From positions 62,001-126,000 of the forward strand of contig JAQPZY010001536.1 of the NCBI GenBank assembly GCA_029931535.1: a stretch of DNA of 64,000 nt, read 5' to 3'. The first letter of the stretch is position 1, and every line of letters begins with the position of its first letter. This DNA comes from Margaritifera margaritifera (taxonomy: Eukaryota; Mollusca; Bivalvia; Unionida; Margaritiferidae). Shown here piece by piece: positions 37,272 to 49,725 of the stretch. The position numbers and the translations under genes are program-made. The notes under the pieces were generated by a model. It was not told the DNA's origin. It saw nothing but the letters and a program-made list of their open reading frames with translations, and searched no databases.

Positions 37272-37921
37272 GGGGGCGCTCTACAAATAATACATGCTTC
37301 TGAGTGAGTGACAGGTGTAAGATGAAGTATTTTGCATTTGCAACATGCACAATGGATCCAATATTGGCATACCTCTATGTTACTTTCATGTACTGTGGCT
37401 GAAATTTCTTTACATATTGTACTTGTGGACACTCGACATGATCTAAGCACACGGCAGACAAAATGGCCGCTCTAAAGTACTCGAAAAATCAGCCTGAATT
37501 AGTCAAAAGTGCACTATTTTCAGCAGTTATTAAAATAGGGAAAAGAATTTTGCCAGAGCAGACAATACCAGCCTCTGAAAGTACTATGAATAAATTACAA
37601 AATATCTAAAAAGTAAAAAAAGTTATGGGCTCTTTTTTTTTGTATTTACCTTTGAAGTCCAGGAAGTAAAAATGACTAAGCGGAGTTAGCAGTTTTTTGA
37701 GAGGTGCACATCTTAAGTAAGACCAAGCTGTATACTCTATAACCCAAATTTCACCCATCAATCATACACCAAAATAAAGGGAATTCAAAGTTCTTTTAAC
37801 AATACCTAAGATATATAAGGTCTTTTTTAAATAGCCAGGACAGCCAGTGAGGAAACCCTGGCTAATTCTTTTTCTTTAAATTTCTAACCCTATGCAAAGT
37901 ACGAAACTGGAGAGCGCCACC
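37272..37921 (+). mobile_element. 650-bp MITE, copy 1 (TTA target)
   Basis: Ends GGGGGCGCTCTACA and CTGGAGAGCGCCACC form terminal inverted repeats of about 15 bp. It is flanked by TTA on both sides (37,269-37,271 and 37,922-37,924). Units I (near 5,290) and III (near 44,752) show the uninterrupted AAGATTACAAA, so the insertion and its 3-bp TTA duplication are certain. A TTA target fits PIF/Harbinger. No transposase is encoded; a short frame KYSKNQPELVKSALFSAVIK recurs in other copies. Confidence 0.9.
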
Positions 37922-38389
37922 TTACAAACAATTCTCACGCTCACACTCAAATCCAAAATTCTGACAGCTGATTGGCTGAAATCAAATCACTGACCAATAA
38001 GACCTCAGAGCGGTCAGATGTTAGACCAATAACTGACCAATCAGGCGTCTGACTCAAAAGTTGAGTCCGAGTATGAGATTGGCTTGTTATCTTTGGGAGA
38101 TATCTACATTGTTCACTTCAAATTTTATAACTAGAACGGACAGCATAGACACTGATCTACCAGACCATTATATAGCGTAGATCTGTGTCTATACTCCTCA
38201 CAGATGAGTCCGTCTTAAACAATAGAAAATGCTGCACAAGCTTATATGCGCAGGAGTACATGATTGTTGTTCCTGTATTTTTCAAAGGAAAAGGTATGAT
38301 GTGATACTGCATGCGTGACCATTTATAATACAGCATAACTTCTACACCATTGACGATACATACTTTGATCTTTGGGGAATTATTAGAAA

Positions 38390-39259
38390 TATGGATGCAG
38401 ATATGCACAAACATAATGGAAAATGTGTCCCTACAAATGCAAATTCTTGCTGATACATGTCCACTTTATTAAGTCTTGGTGAGCATTTGGAAAAATGTTT
38501 CACATGGTTGTGTATTAATGCATTTTCGTTGATAATGTAGTCTTAAAATATGAAGTTCATAATTTAAATAACTGACATGCATAACATAACGAGGCAGTTG
38601 TGACATGGAAGAGTTCGAGACGCATGGTTTTAATATAATCAAACCAATTAAGAGTTCTTGAGCATTTCCGCACGACAATCTAACACTTCGAATGTACATT
38701 CCATAACACAATCAGAAGGTTCTCGGCCTTTTCCACCGCATGCCCTCTCAAGTAAATGATTGCATTTTTTAAATTCCCTCATGCCCGTCGTGGTTGTTTA
38801 GAACTCAAAATAACTTCATCAACGTCACAACAACGAGAGACGTATCATCACTAATAGCAACATATGCAATACAAACGGAACATCCTAGTCTCTTTCCAGT
38901 GCTAGTCGTAAAACTTCAACTCTCTGAAAGATATTAGGAGGTAATCGTTGTGATTCTTCCCAAATTTATAAGTTTTCGGGGGAGAAACATTTGGCTTGTT
39001 GTTCGAAGATTAGATCCTTATCAAATGACGAGTGTTGAAAATAACTCTTGACAATGTTTCAACAATTAATGCAATAACTGCACTTGTAATTTTTTATGCT
39101 ATTCTTGCAACATTTTAACGAAACTATTTAAGAAATCATTCAGTTTGAATTGCCTAAAATAATTCCGTGAGTTCCTATTAGGGATAAGACGTCATCGATT
39201 CTTTATTACGTCAATTTTATGACGTAAAACGAGTTGAATTGCCTTAAAGAATTGCTTAA
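38390..39259. other. No gene recognised
   Basis: AT-rich unit II intron sequence. Near 39,176-39,230 it contains ATTAGGGATAAGACGTCATC and a TTACGTCAATTTTATGACGTAA near-palindrome. A related GTGACGTCAATTTTATGTCG lies beside MITE copy 4 at about 41,982-42,003, so the flank is also duplicated. Confidence 0.5.
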
Positions 39260-39903
39260 GGGGGCGCTCTACAGATAATACATGCTTCTGAGAGAGTAAT
39301 AGGTGTAAGATGAAGTTGTTTGCATTTGCAACATGCACAATGGAGAGAATGTTGGCATACCTCTATGCTACTTTCATGTACTGTGGCTGAAATTTTACAT
39401 ATTGTACTTGTGGAAACTGGACATGATCTAAGCACACAGCAAACAGAAACGGCCGATCCAAAGTACTCGAAAAATCAGCCTGAATTAGTCAAAAAGTACA
39501 CTATTTTCAGCAGTTATTAAAATAGGGAAACGAATTTTGCCAGAGCAGACAATACCAGCCTCTGAAAGTACTATGAATGAATTACAAAATATCTAAAAAG
39601 TAAAAAAAGTTATCTGCTCTTTTTTTTATTTACCATTGAAGTCCAGGAAGTTAAAATGACCAAGCGGAGCTAGCAGTCTTTTGAGAAGTGCACATCTTAA
39701 GTAAGACCAACTGTATACTCTATAACCCAAATTGCACCCATCAATCATACATCAAAATAAAGGGAATTCAAAGTTCTTTTAACAATATCTAAGATATACA
39801 AGGTCTTTTTTAAATAGCCAGGACAACCAGTGAGGAAAACCTGGGTAATTCTTTTTCTTTAAAAATCTAACCTATGCAAAGTACGAAACTGGAGAGTGCC
39901 ACC
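39260..39903 (+). mobile_element. 650-bp MITE, copy 2
   Basis: Same family and orientation as copy 1, about 90-95% identical by eye, with several substitutions and small indels. Flanked by TTAA at both ends. Separated from inverted copy 3 by only 28 bp. Confidence 0.9.
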
Positions 39904-39931
39904 TTAAGTTGCCATTAGGGATAACACTTTA

Positions 39932-40580
39932 GGTGGCGCTCTCCAGTTTCGTACTTTGCATAGGGTTAGAAATTTAAAGAAAAAGAATTAGCCAGGGTTT
40001 CCTCACTGGCTGTCCTAGCTATTTAAAAAAGACCTTGTATATCTTAGGTATTGTTAAAAGAACTTTGAATTCCCTTTATTTTGGTGTATGATTGATGGGT
40101 GAAATTTGGGTTATAGAGTATACAGCTTGGTCTTACTTAAGATGTGCACCTCTCAAAAAACTGCTAGCTCCGCTTAGTCATTTTCACTTCCTGGACTTCA
40201 AAGGTAAATAATAAAAAAAGAGCCGATAACTTTTTTTACTTTTTGGATATTTTTTAATTCATTCATAGTACTTTCAGAGGCTGGTATTGTCTGCTCTGGC
40301 AAAATTCTTTTCCCTATTTTAATAACTGCTGAAAATAGTGCACTTTTGACTAATTCAGGCTGATTTATCGAGTACTTTGGAGCGGCCATTTTGTCCGCTG
40401 TGTGCTTAGATCATGTCCAGTTTCCACAAGTACAATATGTAAAGAAATTTCAGCCACAGTACATGAAAGTAACATAGAGGTATGCCAACATTCTCTCCAT
40501 TGTGCATGTTGCAAATGCAAAATACTTCATCTTACACCTGTCACTCACTCAGAAGCATGTATTATCTGTAGAGCGCCCCC
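39932..40580 (-). mobile_element. 650-bp MITE, copy 3 (inverted)
   Basis: Reverse orientation relative to copies 1 and 2. It begins GGTGGCGCTCTCC and ends GAGCGCCCCC. With copy 2 it forms a near-perfect 1.3-kb inverted repeat. Flanks are TTA and ATA, so no clean duplication is seen. Confidence 0.9.
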
Positions 40581-41319
40581 ATATAGACAACATATGCATT
40601 ATTATTATATGATTTAATTTTGGTTGTATAGCTGAAACATTTAAGCCGCAAGCATCTAAACAGTCCTTTTGAATAATTCTCATGTATTTTCCCACAGAAC
40701 AGTATTCATTTGTAGCAAAGTCCCACACAAGCCCAGCCCCCCCCCACCCCCCCACCCCCCCATGATGAAAAGTGGGCTATTTTAAAACTACACCTTGCAT
40801 TTTCTCAACAATAGCAACCAATGTTTTGGTAAAAGACAGGAACATGAAACTTGCCACAATTATTCATGAGATGTCACTAATAAAATTTACAGACTGAACA
40901 GGGATGGAAGAGTTCAGGTTCACAGAGGTCAAAGGTCAAAGGGTACAAAGTTTGCTAATTCTTCTAACACTAGTATCTGGAAGAAAGCGAATCTGCTTTA
41001 TTATCATTATTTTCCAGAATTTTATTACAACCGAATGAAAAGAAACATTTTTGCTATATTTTTCTTAGACTTAATACAACAGTTTTAAATTTAAGTTGAC
41101 TTTACTCCTATGTTCTAAGACTTTTAATTTTCCCATAATTGAGGTCATTGTACACAAAATACTGCCACAAGGCATATTGTGTAAGCAAGAGCAAAATAGG
41201 CATAATTAGCTTATTTTTATGCATAACATCAATGTTAATATACCATTTTGTTGAGAAATGCATACATAATTATATGAGAAAGAGAAAAGCAATTGCACAA
41301 ATTTTCATATTTATTTTAA
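40581..41319. other. No gene recognised
   Basis: AT-rich spacer between MITE copies, with a C-rich patch at 40,735-40,762. Confidence 0.5.
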
Positions 41320-41970
41320 GGTGGCGCTCTCCAGTTTCGTACTTTGCATAGGGTTAGAAATTTAAAGAAAAAGAATTAGCCAGGGTTTCCTCACTGGCTG
41401 TCCTGGCTATTTAAAAAAGACCTTGTATATCTTAGGTATTGTTAAAAGAACTTTGAATTCCCTTTATTTTGGTGTATGATTGATGGGTGAAATTTGGGTT
41501 ATAGAGTATACAGCTTGGTCTTACTTAAGATGTGCACCTCTCAAAAAACTGCTAACTCCGCTTGGTCATTTTCACTTCCTGGACTTCAAAGGTAAATAAA
41601 AAAAAAAAAGAGCCGATAACTTTTTTTACTTTTTGGATATTTTTTAATTCATTCATAGTACTTTCAGAGGCTGGTATTGTCTGCTCTGGCAAAATTCTTT
41701 TCCCTATTTTAATAACTGCTGAAAATAGTGCACTTTTGACTAATTCAGGCTGATTTATCGAGTACTTTGGAGCGGCCATTTTGTCCGCTGTGTGCTTAGA
41801 TCATGTCCAGTTTCCACAAGTACAATATGTAAAGAAATTTCAGCCACAGTACATGAAAGTAACATAGAGGTATGCCAATATTGGATCCATTGTGCATGTT
41901 GCAAATGCAAAATACTTCATCTTACACCTGTCACTCACTCAGAAGCATGTATTATCTGTAGAGCGCCCCC
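41320..41970 (-). mobile_element. 650-bp MITE, copy 4
   Basis: Same orientation as copy 3 and nearly identical to it, so recent. Flanks are TTAA and TTAT. The short frames across it (for example 41,792-42,034) run out through the terminal repeat and are not called as genes. Confidence 0.9.
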
Positions 41971-42865
41971 TTATCAGTTCTTTGTGACGTCAATTTTATG
42001 TCGTAAAACGACCATGGGCTTGAATGCAGTTTAAAATGGCCAATACTGACATCTGATGTCTTAATAGGAACATCGCACGCTAGAAAAGGAAACCTCTGAC
42101 GTAAATAGTGGCCATTTTGAACTGCCATCAACAGTTATTGATGTTGATGCCATCAACAGTTACGTCATAATAACACTTGTGACGTCACAATAACTAGCTG
42201 ACATGTTGTCAATAACAACAACGTAAGTAATAGTTTCAGGCTAGTGAAATGGAATGATTTCTTTAATTGTTTCATTACAAATTTGCAGAAATAACATCAA
42301 AAATTAAAAGTTCATGTATTTTATTGATGGTTGAAACCTCGTCAAGTATTATTTTCAATAGTTATCATTTTATAATAATCTGTTCTTCGCACATTTTACC
42401 CGGATGTTCGTCCGCCAGAAATTTACGAATTTGGAAATTGCACTACGATTACCTCCGAGTCTCTTTCAGAAGTTATTGCGAAGCTTTTCTTAGTCTGGGT
42501 CACTTGGTGCGCTTCGGCTTTATCACAATGCATTGGCAATCCTAACCATGGTCTGAAAAAAAAAAACAGAAATTTTCAACCTGACCTTATGTAGCACATT
42601 TACAGCGAAAAAGAATAAATCTACATTTTTAGCAAGGGTGAAGAAACATTACAACTTACTTTTTGTAAATCAATAGCAATCGTGGATATTAAACACAGAT
42701 CTACAAAAGAGAAAGAAAACAAAGAAACACACCTATAGCTTGAGTAGTACAAATAGAAACCTAAGATAACTAGATTTATACTCAAAGCATTATACAAAAC
42801 GTGCAACCAAGGATAACGACCGTTTACCGGCAGCTGCCAAAATGAAAATAAGATCAATTTGCTCG
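41971..42865. other. Unit II intron, no gene recognised
   Basis: Contains a short doublet GATGCCATCAACAGTTA near 42,121-42,165 and several TGACGTCA-like sites near 42,160-42,190. From about 42,600 it aligns with unit I 8,940-9,225 and unit III 47,930-48,260. Confidence 0.55.
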
Positions 42866-42867
42866 AG

Positions 42868-42927
<60 letters not shown>
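42866..42927. repeat. (TAA)n microsatellite
   Basis: About 20 TAA units at the position where unit I carries the LINE and unit III has only ATAAATAG. Confidence 0.97.
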
Positions 42928-43801
42928 TAAAGGTTAATTAGAAATTTGTTTTTAACATACCATAGGTGTCAGCAAATGCGTGAATCCTGAAGTTTACAGA
43001 CCTTAGAAGAGACTTTCCTCATCTAAGTGGTGAACTGATAGTCATTCTTTGTGATAATCACTTGCGTGGGAGATACGGTTTCATGGCGTTTTGTCTACTA
43101 GATCTTTTCTGTAGACAGACACTTCGTCCAATTTTAGACTTTACCGGGTGGCCAAAGGGATTGTAGCCATTTCATTTAATACAATCTTTCCTTCAAAATA
43201 TCTTTGCAGTCCCGTTCCCCATAACCACACTCATCCCCTACCCCTGACGGTTCAAAGCCACGCCATTATAGAATTTCAACAAGGGTTGAGTTCTCAGACA
43301 ATTTGGTGAATGGTACTTCTAAGAAAATGTATTGACGGATATGAATTCAAGATATTTTCTCTTTTGCGACTAAATGGCGCAGCTCACAACATGCCGTTCA
43401 ATATCCGTGACTGGATTAAATCGAGGTGTCAGTTTTAAAAAGATTTCCAAATATTTGAAGTTTTATTTATTTATTTATTTATTTATTCTGTCAAGTTATG
43501 ATCGGGCAAGTAGCTATGCCCTATTCCTAGTTCATGACACAACAGCGGAGGTTGGAGTTGTCACGGAGAGAAACCGTGTTACCCTTGAGAAGACGGAAAG
43601 CGGAATGAATAGAGAAATAAGCAGGGCTGAGTAAAACCAGTCGAAAGTTTCTGTCATTACTTATTAATAACTTTTTCTCAAAACGATAATAACTGTGTAA
43701 AAGTGTATCATGTATACAACTAATATATTACAAATAAGATTAATTTTGAAAATTAAATTAAAGCAACTCGAAAGCACCACAAAAATGTCTCTATTTTTCA
43801 G

Positions 43802-44448
43802 CACTACTTCTGAGTATTACTTTTTCAACATTCGTGGCAGCAACAACGACAACAACCGATAACAGCACTGTTTCATCGATACAGACTTCCTTTCTACTTG
43901 TCGACACCATAACGACCTCAGACACACCATCCACAACGACCAGAGCGACAGTGCACAATTCTTCAACATCCGCGGTAACAACAACGACAACAACAGATGC
44001 AAGTATTGTTTCATCGATACAGCCTTCGAGTACAATATCCACCATAACAACCACAGCTGCACCAACCACAACGACAGCAACGAAAATGCTCACCTCTTCA
44101 ACATGCACGGTAACAACAACAACAACAACAAAAACCAGCGCATGTACTGCGTCATCGACACAGACTTCCACAGCCGCACCAACCACAACGACAGCAACGA
44201 CAGCACTCACTTCTTCACCATCCACGATAGCAACAACAACAACAACAATCAGCGCAAGTACTGCGTCGTCGACACAGCCTTCCACTTCGACTACACTAAC
44301 AAATACAACGACCACAGCCGAAATTATCACTGGAACAACTTCTAACATAACTGAAGCGCAACCAAAAGGCGGGTGTGATGCTGTGCCATCGAGATCGTTT
44401 TACCTTCTATCTACATGCATTGCGTTTGTAACCATCATGTTATTGTAA
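43802..44448 (+). CDS. Mucin-like gene 2, last exon (Thr-rich, GPI-anchor-like tail)
   Basis: Follows the acceptor TCTCTATTTTTCAG in phase 1. With exon 1 at 34,934 it predicts a 234-residue protein. After LLLSITFSTFVAA comes a Thr-rich domain with repeats of the type AATTTTTDNST, SAVTTTTTTDAS and TAAPTTTTATK, each block ending near a S-S-[IT]-Q motif. Three to four imperfect blocks of about 45 residues are visible. The tail TGTTSNITEAQPKGGCD and the hydrophobic end YLLSTCIAFVTIMLL match gene 1 closely, while the central domain does not. Several N-glycosylation sites are seen (NST, NSS, NIT). Predicted role: glycosylated cell-surface protein held by a GPI anchor. This is an inference from layout, with no named family. 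Confidence 0.75.
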
Positions 44449-44869
44449 ACATCAACTGTCATGGCCGGTTCAAATAAGAGAAGTATTTTCAAATATAAAT
44501 TCAAGAAATTTGATAACAAATACACATTATAAAGTTTATTAGTTTTTCAAAATTAGCACCTGTAGAGTGTAATAGTTTCGAAGTTTTACATCCTACGTTT
44601 ATTCCTCAAATCCGTCTTTTCCCCAAACTGCTTTGAAACTATAATGGAAAGATTGAATTACCTCGTTTACCCATATATAGCAGGTACCCAGGTGTGAACA
44701 ACATTGACCCAGATATGCCATCACATTATGCGCAGGAAATTCCAAGATCCAAGATTACAAACAATTCTCACAATCACACTCAAACCCAAACCCAATAAAA
44801 TATATTGACAGTTGATACAACGAAATCAAATCAATAACTAACCAAACGTTAAATCAATCAGATACCAGT

Positions 44870-45400
44870 TACACGCTATCAATCATTGACGAATCAGACG
44901 TTAGATTAATCATTAACAATCAGACGTTAGATTAATCGTTGACAAATCAGACGTCAGATCAATCAATGACCAATCAATGATCAACAACTGGCCGTTCAGT
45001 GGTGATACCAATCAATGACTCATCAGACGTTAAACCAATCACTGACCATTCAGACGTTATATCAATCATGACCAATAGACCAATCATTGACCAATCAGGC
45101 GCCAGATCAATCAATGACCAATCAGACGTCAGATAAATCACTGACCAATGGACCAATCAGATATCAGATTAATCACTGACCAATCAGACATTAGAGGAAT
45201 TGCAGACCAATCAGAAGTTAGATCAATCAATGACCAATCAGACGTTAGGTTAATAACGGGCCGTTCAGAGGTTAGACCACTCAATGTCTCATCAGGCGTT
45301 AAACCAATCACTGATCATTCAGACGTTAGCTGAACTAAAGACCAATCACTGACCAATCAGACGTCAGATCAATCACTGACCAATCAGACGTCGGAATCTT
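44870..45400. repeat. CCAAT-rich minisatellite, period about 27 bp
   Basis: Degenerate repeats of the type ACTGACCAATCAGACGTCAG followed by ATCAATC. CCAATCA occurs more than fifteen times, with frequent GACGTCAG. A 61-codon frame reads DQSDVRLIT-like nonapeptides but has no start, stop or border support. Shorter versions exist in unit I (5,335-5,420) and unit II (37,960-38,060). Confidence 0.85.
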
Positions 45401-45479
45401 GAGTTGAATATGAGCCTGAACATTTTTTTTTTGTGATCTTAGGGTCAGATCTACGTTTTTCGCTTCAAATTATAACTAA

Positions 45480-46668
45480 GTATCCTCTATTAAAGGAGAT
45501 TCGTGATTTTGTTATAACTTGCTTTGGAATATTCCGACCAATTACAGAAGTCTTCATCATTGACCTTTCTAACTTGCAATATTTCAATACATATTTCACT
45601 AATAACTTTTTATATGTGTGAAACAAATATTAATATATTTAACTTTTTTTCAAATATTTTAGCAAAATGCAGTCTTTTGCATCTGCAGCTGGGTAGTTAA
45701 ATCGAAACTTTCTCACTTACCACTCCCAGGGAGAAGCCATATTTTTATAGCAGATCTTTATCTACACTCTGCGATTGAACTTTTATAGCTGCGTTTATTG
45801 CGTATACTAGATACTGTGTCATGCATCTTGTATGTAAGCCATAAGACGAATTTTGTTTTATTGTTTGCATGCCTTTTTAATTTTTACATTTATTTATTTA
45901 TTGGCATGTCCTGTTTTAAACTCTGTAGGATCTAGGATTTCGATTTCAGTAAATATTTGATCTACCGACTTTAGACAGGGAAGTGGTTCTCAATTTATAT
46001 TTTTAAAAAACATTATCGGCTATAAAGATCCGATCCATTGTCTTCTCGATTCAAATTAAAACGCTTGCACCGTCTGAGCTACTGAACTTGCTTAATAACA
46101 CTGTAAAATTTCCTATATACTAACAGACTAACAACACACGATAACTGATGGTGTAATTTGAACAGGCTGCATCATTTGTTTCACTGCGCTTGCGTTAGAG
46201 ATTAACTGTATGTCTGTCTGTCTGTGTTGTAGTCTCTCTGCACTTTAAAACCGAATGTATTGCTAAAAGACTTATTTCAATATGATGATAGTAAGAATTT
46301 GTGTTGCAGTAGTGTATGAAGACAGTGCTGCAATACATTTCTAAGTGTGATCATTTCCTTTTTCATTTATTGTGCATTGGCAAATCTTATGCAAAAATAA
46401 GATGTACAGTCGTAATAAATCGATGTTGGTCCTTGCGCTGTAAATGTGTAAATTAATGACATTCATAGGCTAAGAAAAATTTATGATGCAATACATGGCT
46501 CATAAGTTAGCTCACACAGTAATGCTTCTTTTATTGATTTTTTCGTTCTGCTTGCAGTATATCTTAGCTTGTATACAATCCACTCAATACGCAATCAAGA
46601 AATTATTTCTGTGATCCGAGGACTCGGAGGTAATTTGTTGAATAAAAATATGAGTGATCCGGGAACTC

Positions 46669-46705
<37 letters not shown>

Positions 46706-47430
46706 TTACTTGAGTAATTGAGAGTGCTGGACTTAGATTTTATTATTTTATTTATATATTTAAAATTTTAAGTTCTCCAGTACTCTCAAGTACTACACTA
46801 CTACAAACCCGTCTTTATGTACCTGTTCAGTTATTCTCGAATCGACATTCCGAAATCATGCTGAAAAAGAGATGTCGTTGCCGCGAGATATGAACATGAG
46901 GAAATTGACAGCCGCTTCACCATGGGAACTGTATATTAAGTTTTGTACTCGTTAGCAATAATTCATATTATTTCAGTTTAATTTTTATATATGCAATAAG
47001 TTCATTAAATACGTATGTTAACGCTGGAAGATGAAACAGATCAGAAAACGAGAGCTGCAATAAAAACAATAATTCGTACTCTAAAATTCAAGTTGCTTGC
47101 ACGTTCAATACATATGGATTTGCCGATGTTGTTCTGTCATCTTTTTGTCTTCATTTTAATAAATATTCTACAATAGAATTTAATATACTTAAAGTTTTTT
47201 GCAATATAATGCTTGTTCTCACTATAAGTGTGTTCGTTGTATATTATATATATTATCAAAATATAATGATTGAATGAAAGGTGGCCTTTTGAAATACTAT
47301 TGTTGTTTCTTAACATCGCAATATTTTCCGATATCTTACATTCAAAATTGATAAAGCCTTCGTGAACAAAAGTGAGAACCACAGAAAGGAAAAAAAATTA
47401 TTCGAATGAATGTGATAGAAAATCGTATCT
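45480..47430. other. Unit III segment without paralogous match
   Basis: AT-rich, with a poly-T tract near 46,671-46,700 and an inverted pair TTGAGAGTGCTGGACTT and AAGTTCTCCAGTACTCTCAA around 46,717-46,787. No exon recognised. Confidence 0.5.
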
Positions 47431-49213
47431 TTTCAAATAATTAAGGCAAATTCGTTTATGACTAATGTATTTTACCTAAAACAGAATAGATAAAAGTCGG
47501 ATAAAGAACGTGCTGCAATATTTGAAACAAAACTATATCCTTCTGACCTGTAAGATCTCGTGATGTAACGCTATCCCCGAGAGCGTGATTTTGTTTCGTC
47601 GAAACGGGAACTGGATTACACTCCTGATTACTTTTATAGCATATTTCAAGAATTTATATTTTATCTCAGATTAATTGGAAATAAGGGTAGCTACACGACA
47701 CGGGGGCCTGTCATAGAACGAGAAATATATAATAACTGGATCACACAGGTAGAACCTTTGAAGAATTAAATTTTAAAAAAAATTAAAATACCGATTTCTG
47801 TTAATTTCTAGAGTTATAAACTATACAGAAGTGAATCATTTATTCACATAAGCAAGCCTTATCTTGTGCATACAAATATAAAAAGAAGCAAACTGCAACA
47901 TAGAACATGCAATCATGCAGAACGTTTAGAGAAGAAGAAAAAAGGACTAAATCTATATATTTAAGCAGGAGAGAGGATGCATTACGATTGTGACTCAGTA
48001 GTAATCAGGTACACCAGGATTTGATAGAATATCATAGATATTAAAAACATATTTACACAATAAAATGAAGAAAAAATAGAACACACCTACAGCTTGAGTA
48101 GCACAAACAGAAAGCTCAGTTACCTGGAAGTACACACAAGTTGAATATTAAATATGAGCTATCTTTCCGCCAAAAAGCATTATTATACAACGCTTGCAAC
48201 CGTGGATAAAGACCATCAACCGACAGCTACCAAAATTACAAGAGATCAGTTTGATTTAGATAAATAGAAAATTAAAAGAGAGAAAAAGAGATAATTAGAA
48301 ATTTGTAATTAACACACCATAAGTATCAGTAAATGTGTGCATCCTAAAGTCTACACACTTTTGAAGAGACCTTCCTCACCTAAGTGATAAATTGCTGACC
48401 ATTCCATACGATGCATGGATGGAGCAAAGCATATTATATGCGTGGGTGGGTGGTTGAGATACTGTTCCACGATGTATCGTCGACAACAACCTTTCGTAAA
48501 CAAAGACATTGTGTCGAATTTTTGAATTTACCAGATGACTAAAGGGGCTGTAATCATTTCATTTGGTCTAATATTTAATCTTTCCTTCAAAATATCCCCC
48601 AACCCCATCCCACCCCCACGGCTCCAATCCATCTCATTAGAGCAAATTCTGAATCCGTCTCTGGAAAAGGTTTCCCGGTAAAAAGAATACAGAACAATGT
48701 CTAAATAAGTTCCGAGAATTTAAAAAGGCAAGTTCTTCGACAATTCTGTGAATAGTATTTCTAGAAAAATGTGTCGACAAATATGAATTCAATGTATTGC
48801 ATCTTTTTCGACTGAATAGCGCAGTTGACATATCGTTCGATAAAATATTCGTGATACTCGCGATTAAATCGAATTCTCAGTTCAAAGGATGTCCAAAAAT
48901 CTGAAACTTTATTTTCTTATTTATTTTTCTGTAAATCGTGATCTGCCAAAAGGCTAGAACCTATTCCTAGCTCATGACACATCATCGGAGGCCCCTGTTG
49001 TCGCGGTGTAATTAGTGAGAAGACAGAAAATTAAATAAATGGATAAATAAGCCAGGCTGATTAAAACCGGAAGAAATTTTCAGTTATTACCTATTAACTG
49101 TTTTCTCAATTCGATAATTATATATATATAACAATACGTCTAGGTAAAACTATTATATTATAATTAATTTTAATCAACTTAGAAGCACCAAGACGGTTTC
49201 ACTTTTTTCCCAG

Positions 49214-49725
49214 TATTACTTTCGAGTGTTACTCCTTCAACATTTCTCACTTCTTTGACACCCACGGTACCAGCAACGACAGCAATTTACAAAAGTACTG
49301 ATTCACCCAAAGAGCCTTCCTCCTCGACTGCAGTAAACACCATAACCACTACATCCAAAACAACGAGAATGACCGTGGCAACTAGAGCAACGAATGATTC
49401 TACAACTGCATTAACAATATCTACAGCAACTCAAACTTCCAAGTCGTCCCTGAAACCTACTGACAGTACTTCTGACACCACTTCTACCAAATTGTCAGGA
49501 AATAGCCCGGCGCAAACTTCCGCTTCGGACTCCGGAACAACCAGCGTTACTGGCGGATATAATTATTCGACCACCGACTTCTGCAACGCAAATGGGGAAA
49601 TCACCACTAGAACAACTTCTAACACAAATCTAGCACAACCAAAAGGCAGATGTGATGGATTGACATCGAGATCGTTTTACCTTCTATCGACATGCATTGT
49701 GTTTGAAACCATTATGTTTTTATAA
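49214..49725 (+). CDS. Mucin-like exon of unit III (gene 3 or alternative last exon)
   Basis: Follows the acceptor CACTTTTTTCCCAG in phase 1 and is open for 170 codons. It reads VLLSSVTPSTFLTSLTPTV, a Ser/Thr-rich domain with less regular sequence than the other copies (KPTDSTSDTTSTKLSGN), then TTRTTSNTNLAQPKGRCD and YLLSTCIVFETIMFL before the stop. The tail carries a Glu in the hydrophobic segment and the N-glycosylation site is lost, so GPI processing may be weakened. No homologue of exon 1 lies between 44,500 and 49,213. It could splice to exon 1 of gene 2 (34,934), since phases agree, or be a decaying fragment. The frame is fully intact, which argues for recent or current use. Confidence 0.6.

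Noticed and set aside
41552..42034. Short frames repeated in each MITE copy (MAAPKYSINQPELV and VTHSEACIICRAPP types)
   Set aside because: They recur because the copies are nearly identical. One runs through the terminal repeat into flanking DNA. No start or domain support.
45148..45333. 61-codon frame with DQSDVR-type nonapeptide repeats
   Set aside because: A by-product of the 27-bp minisatellite. The unit period wavers, and shorter paralogous copies are not open.
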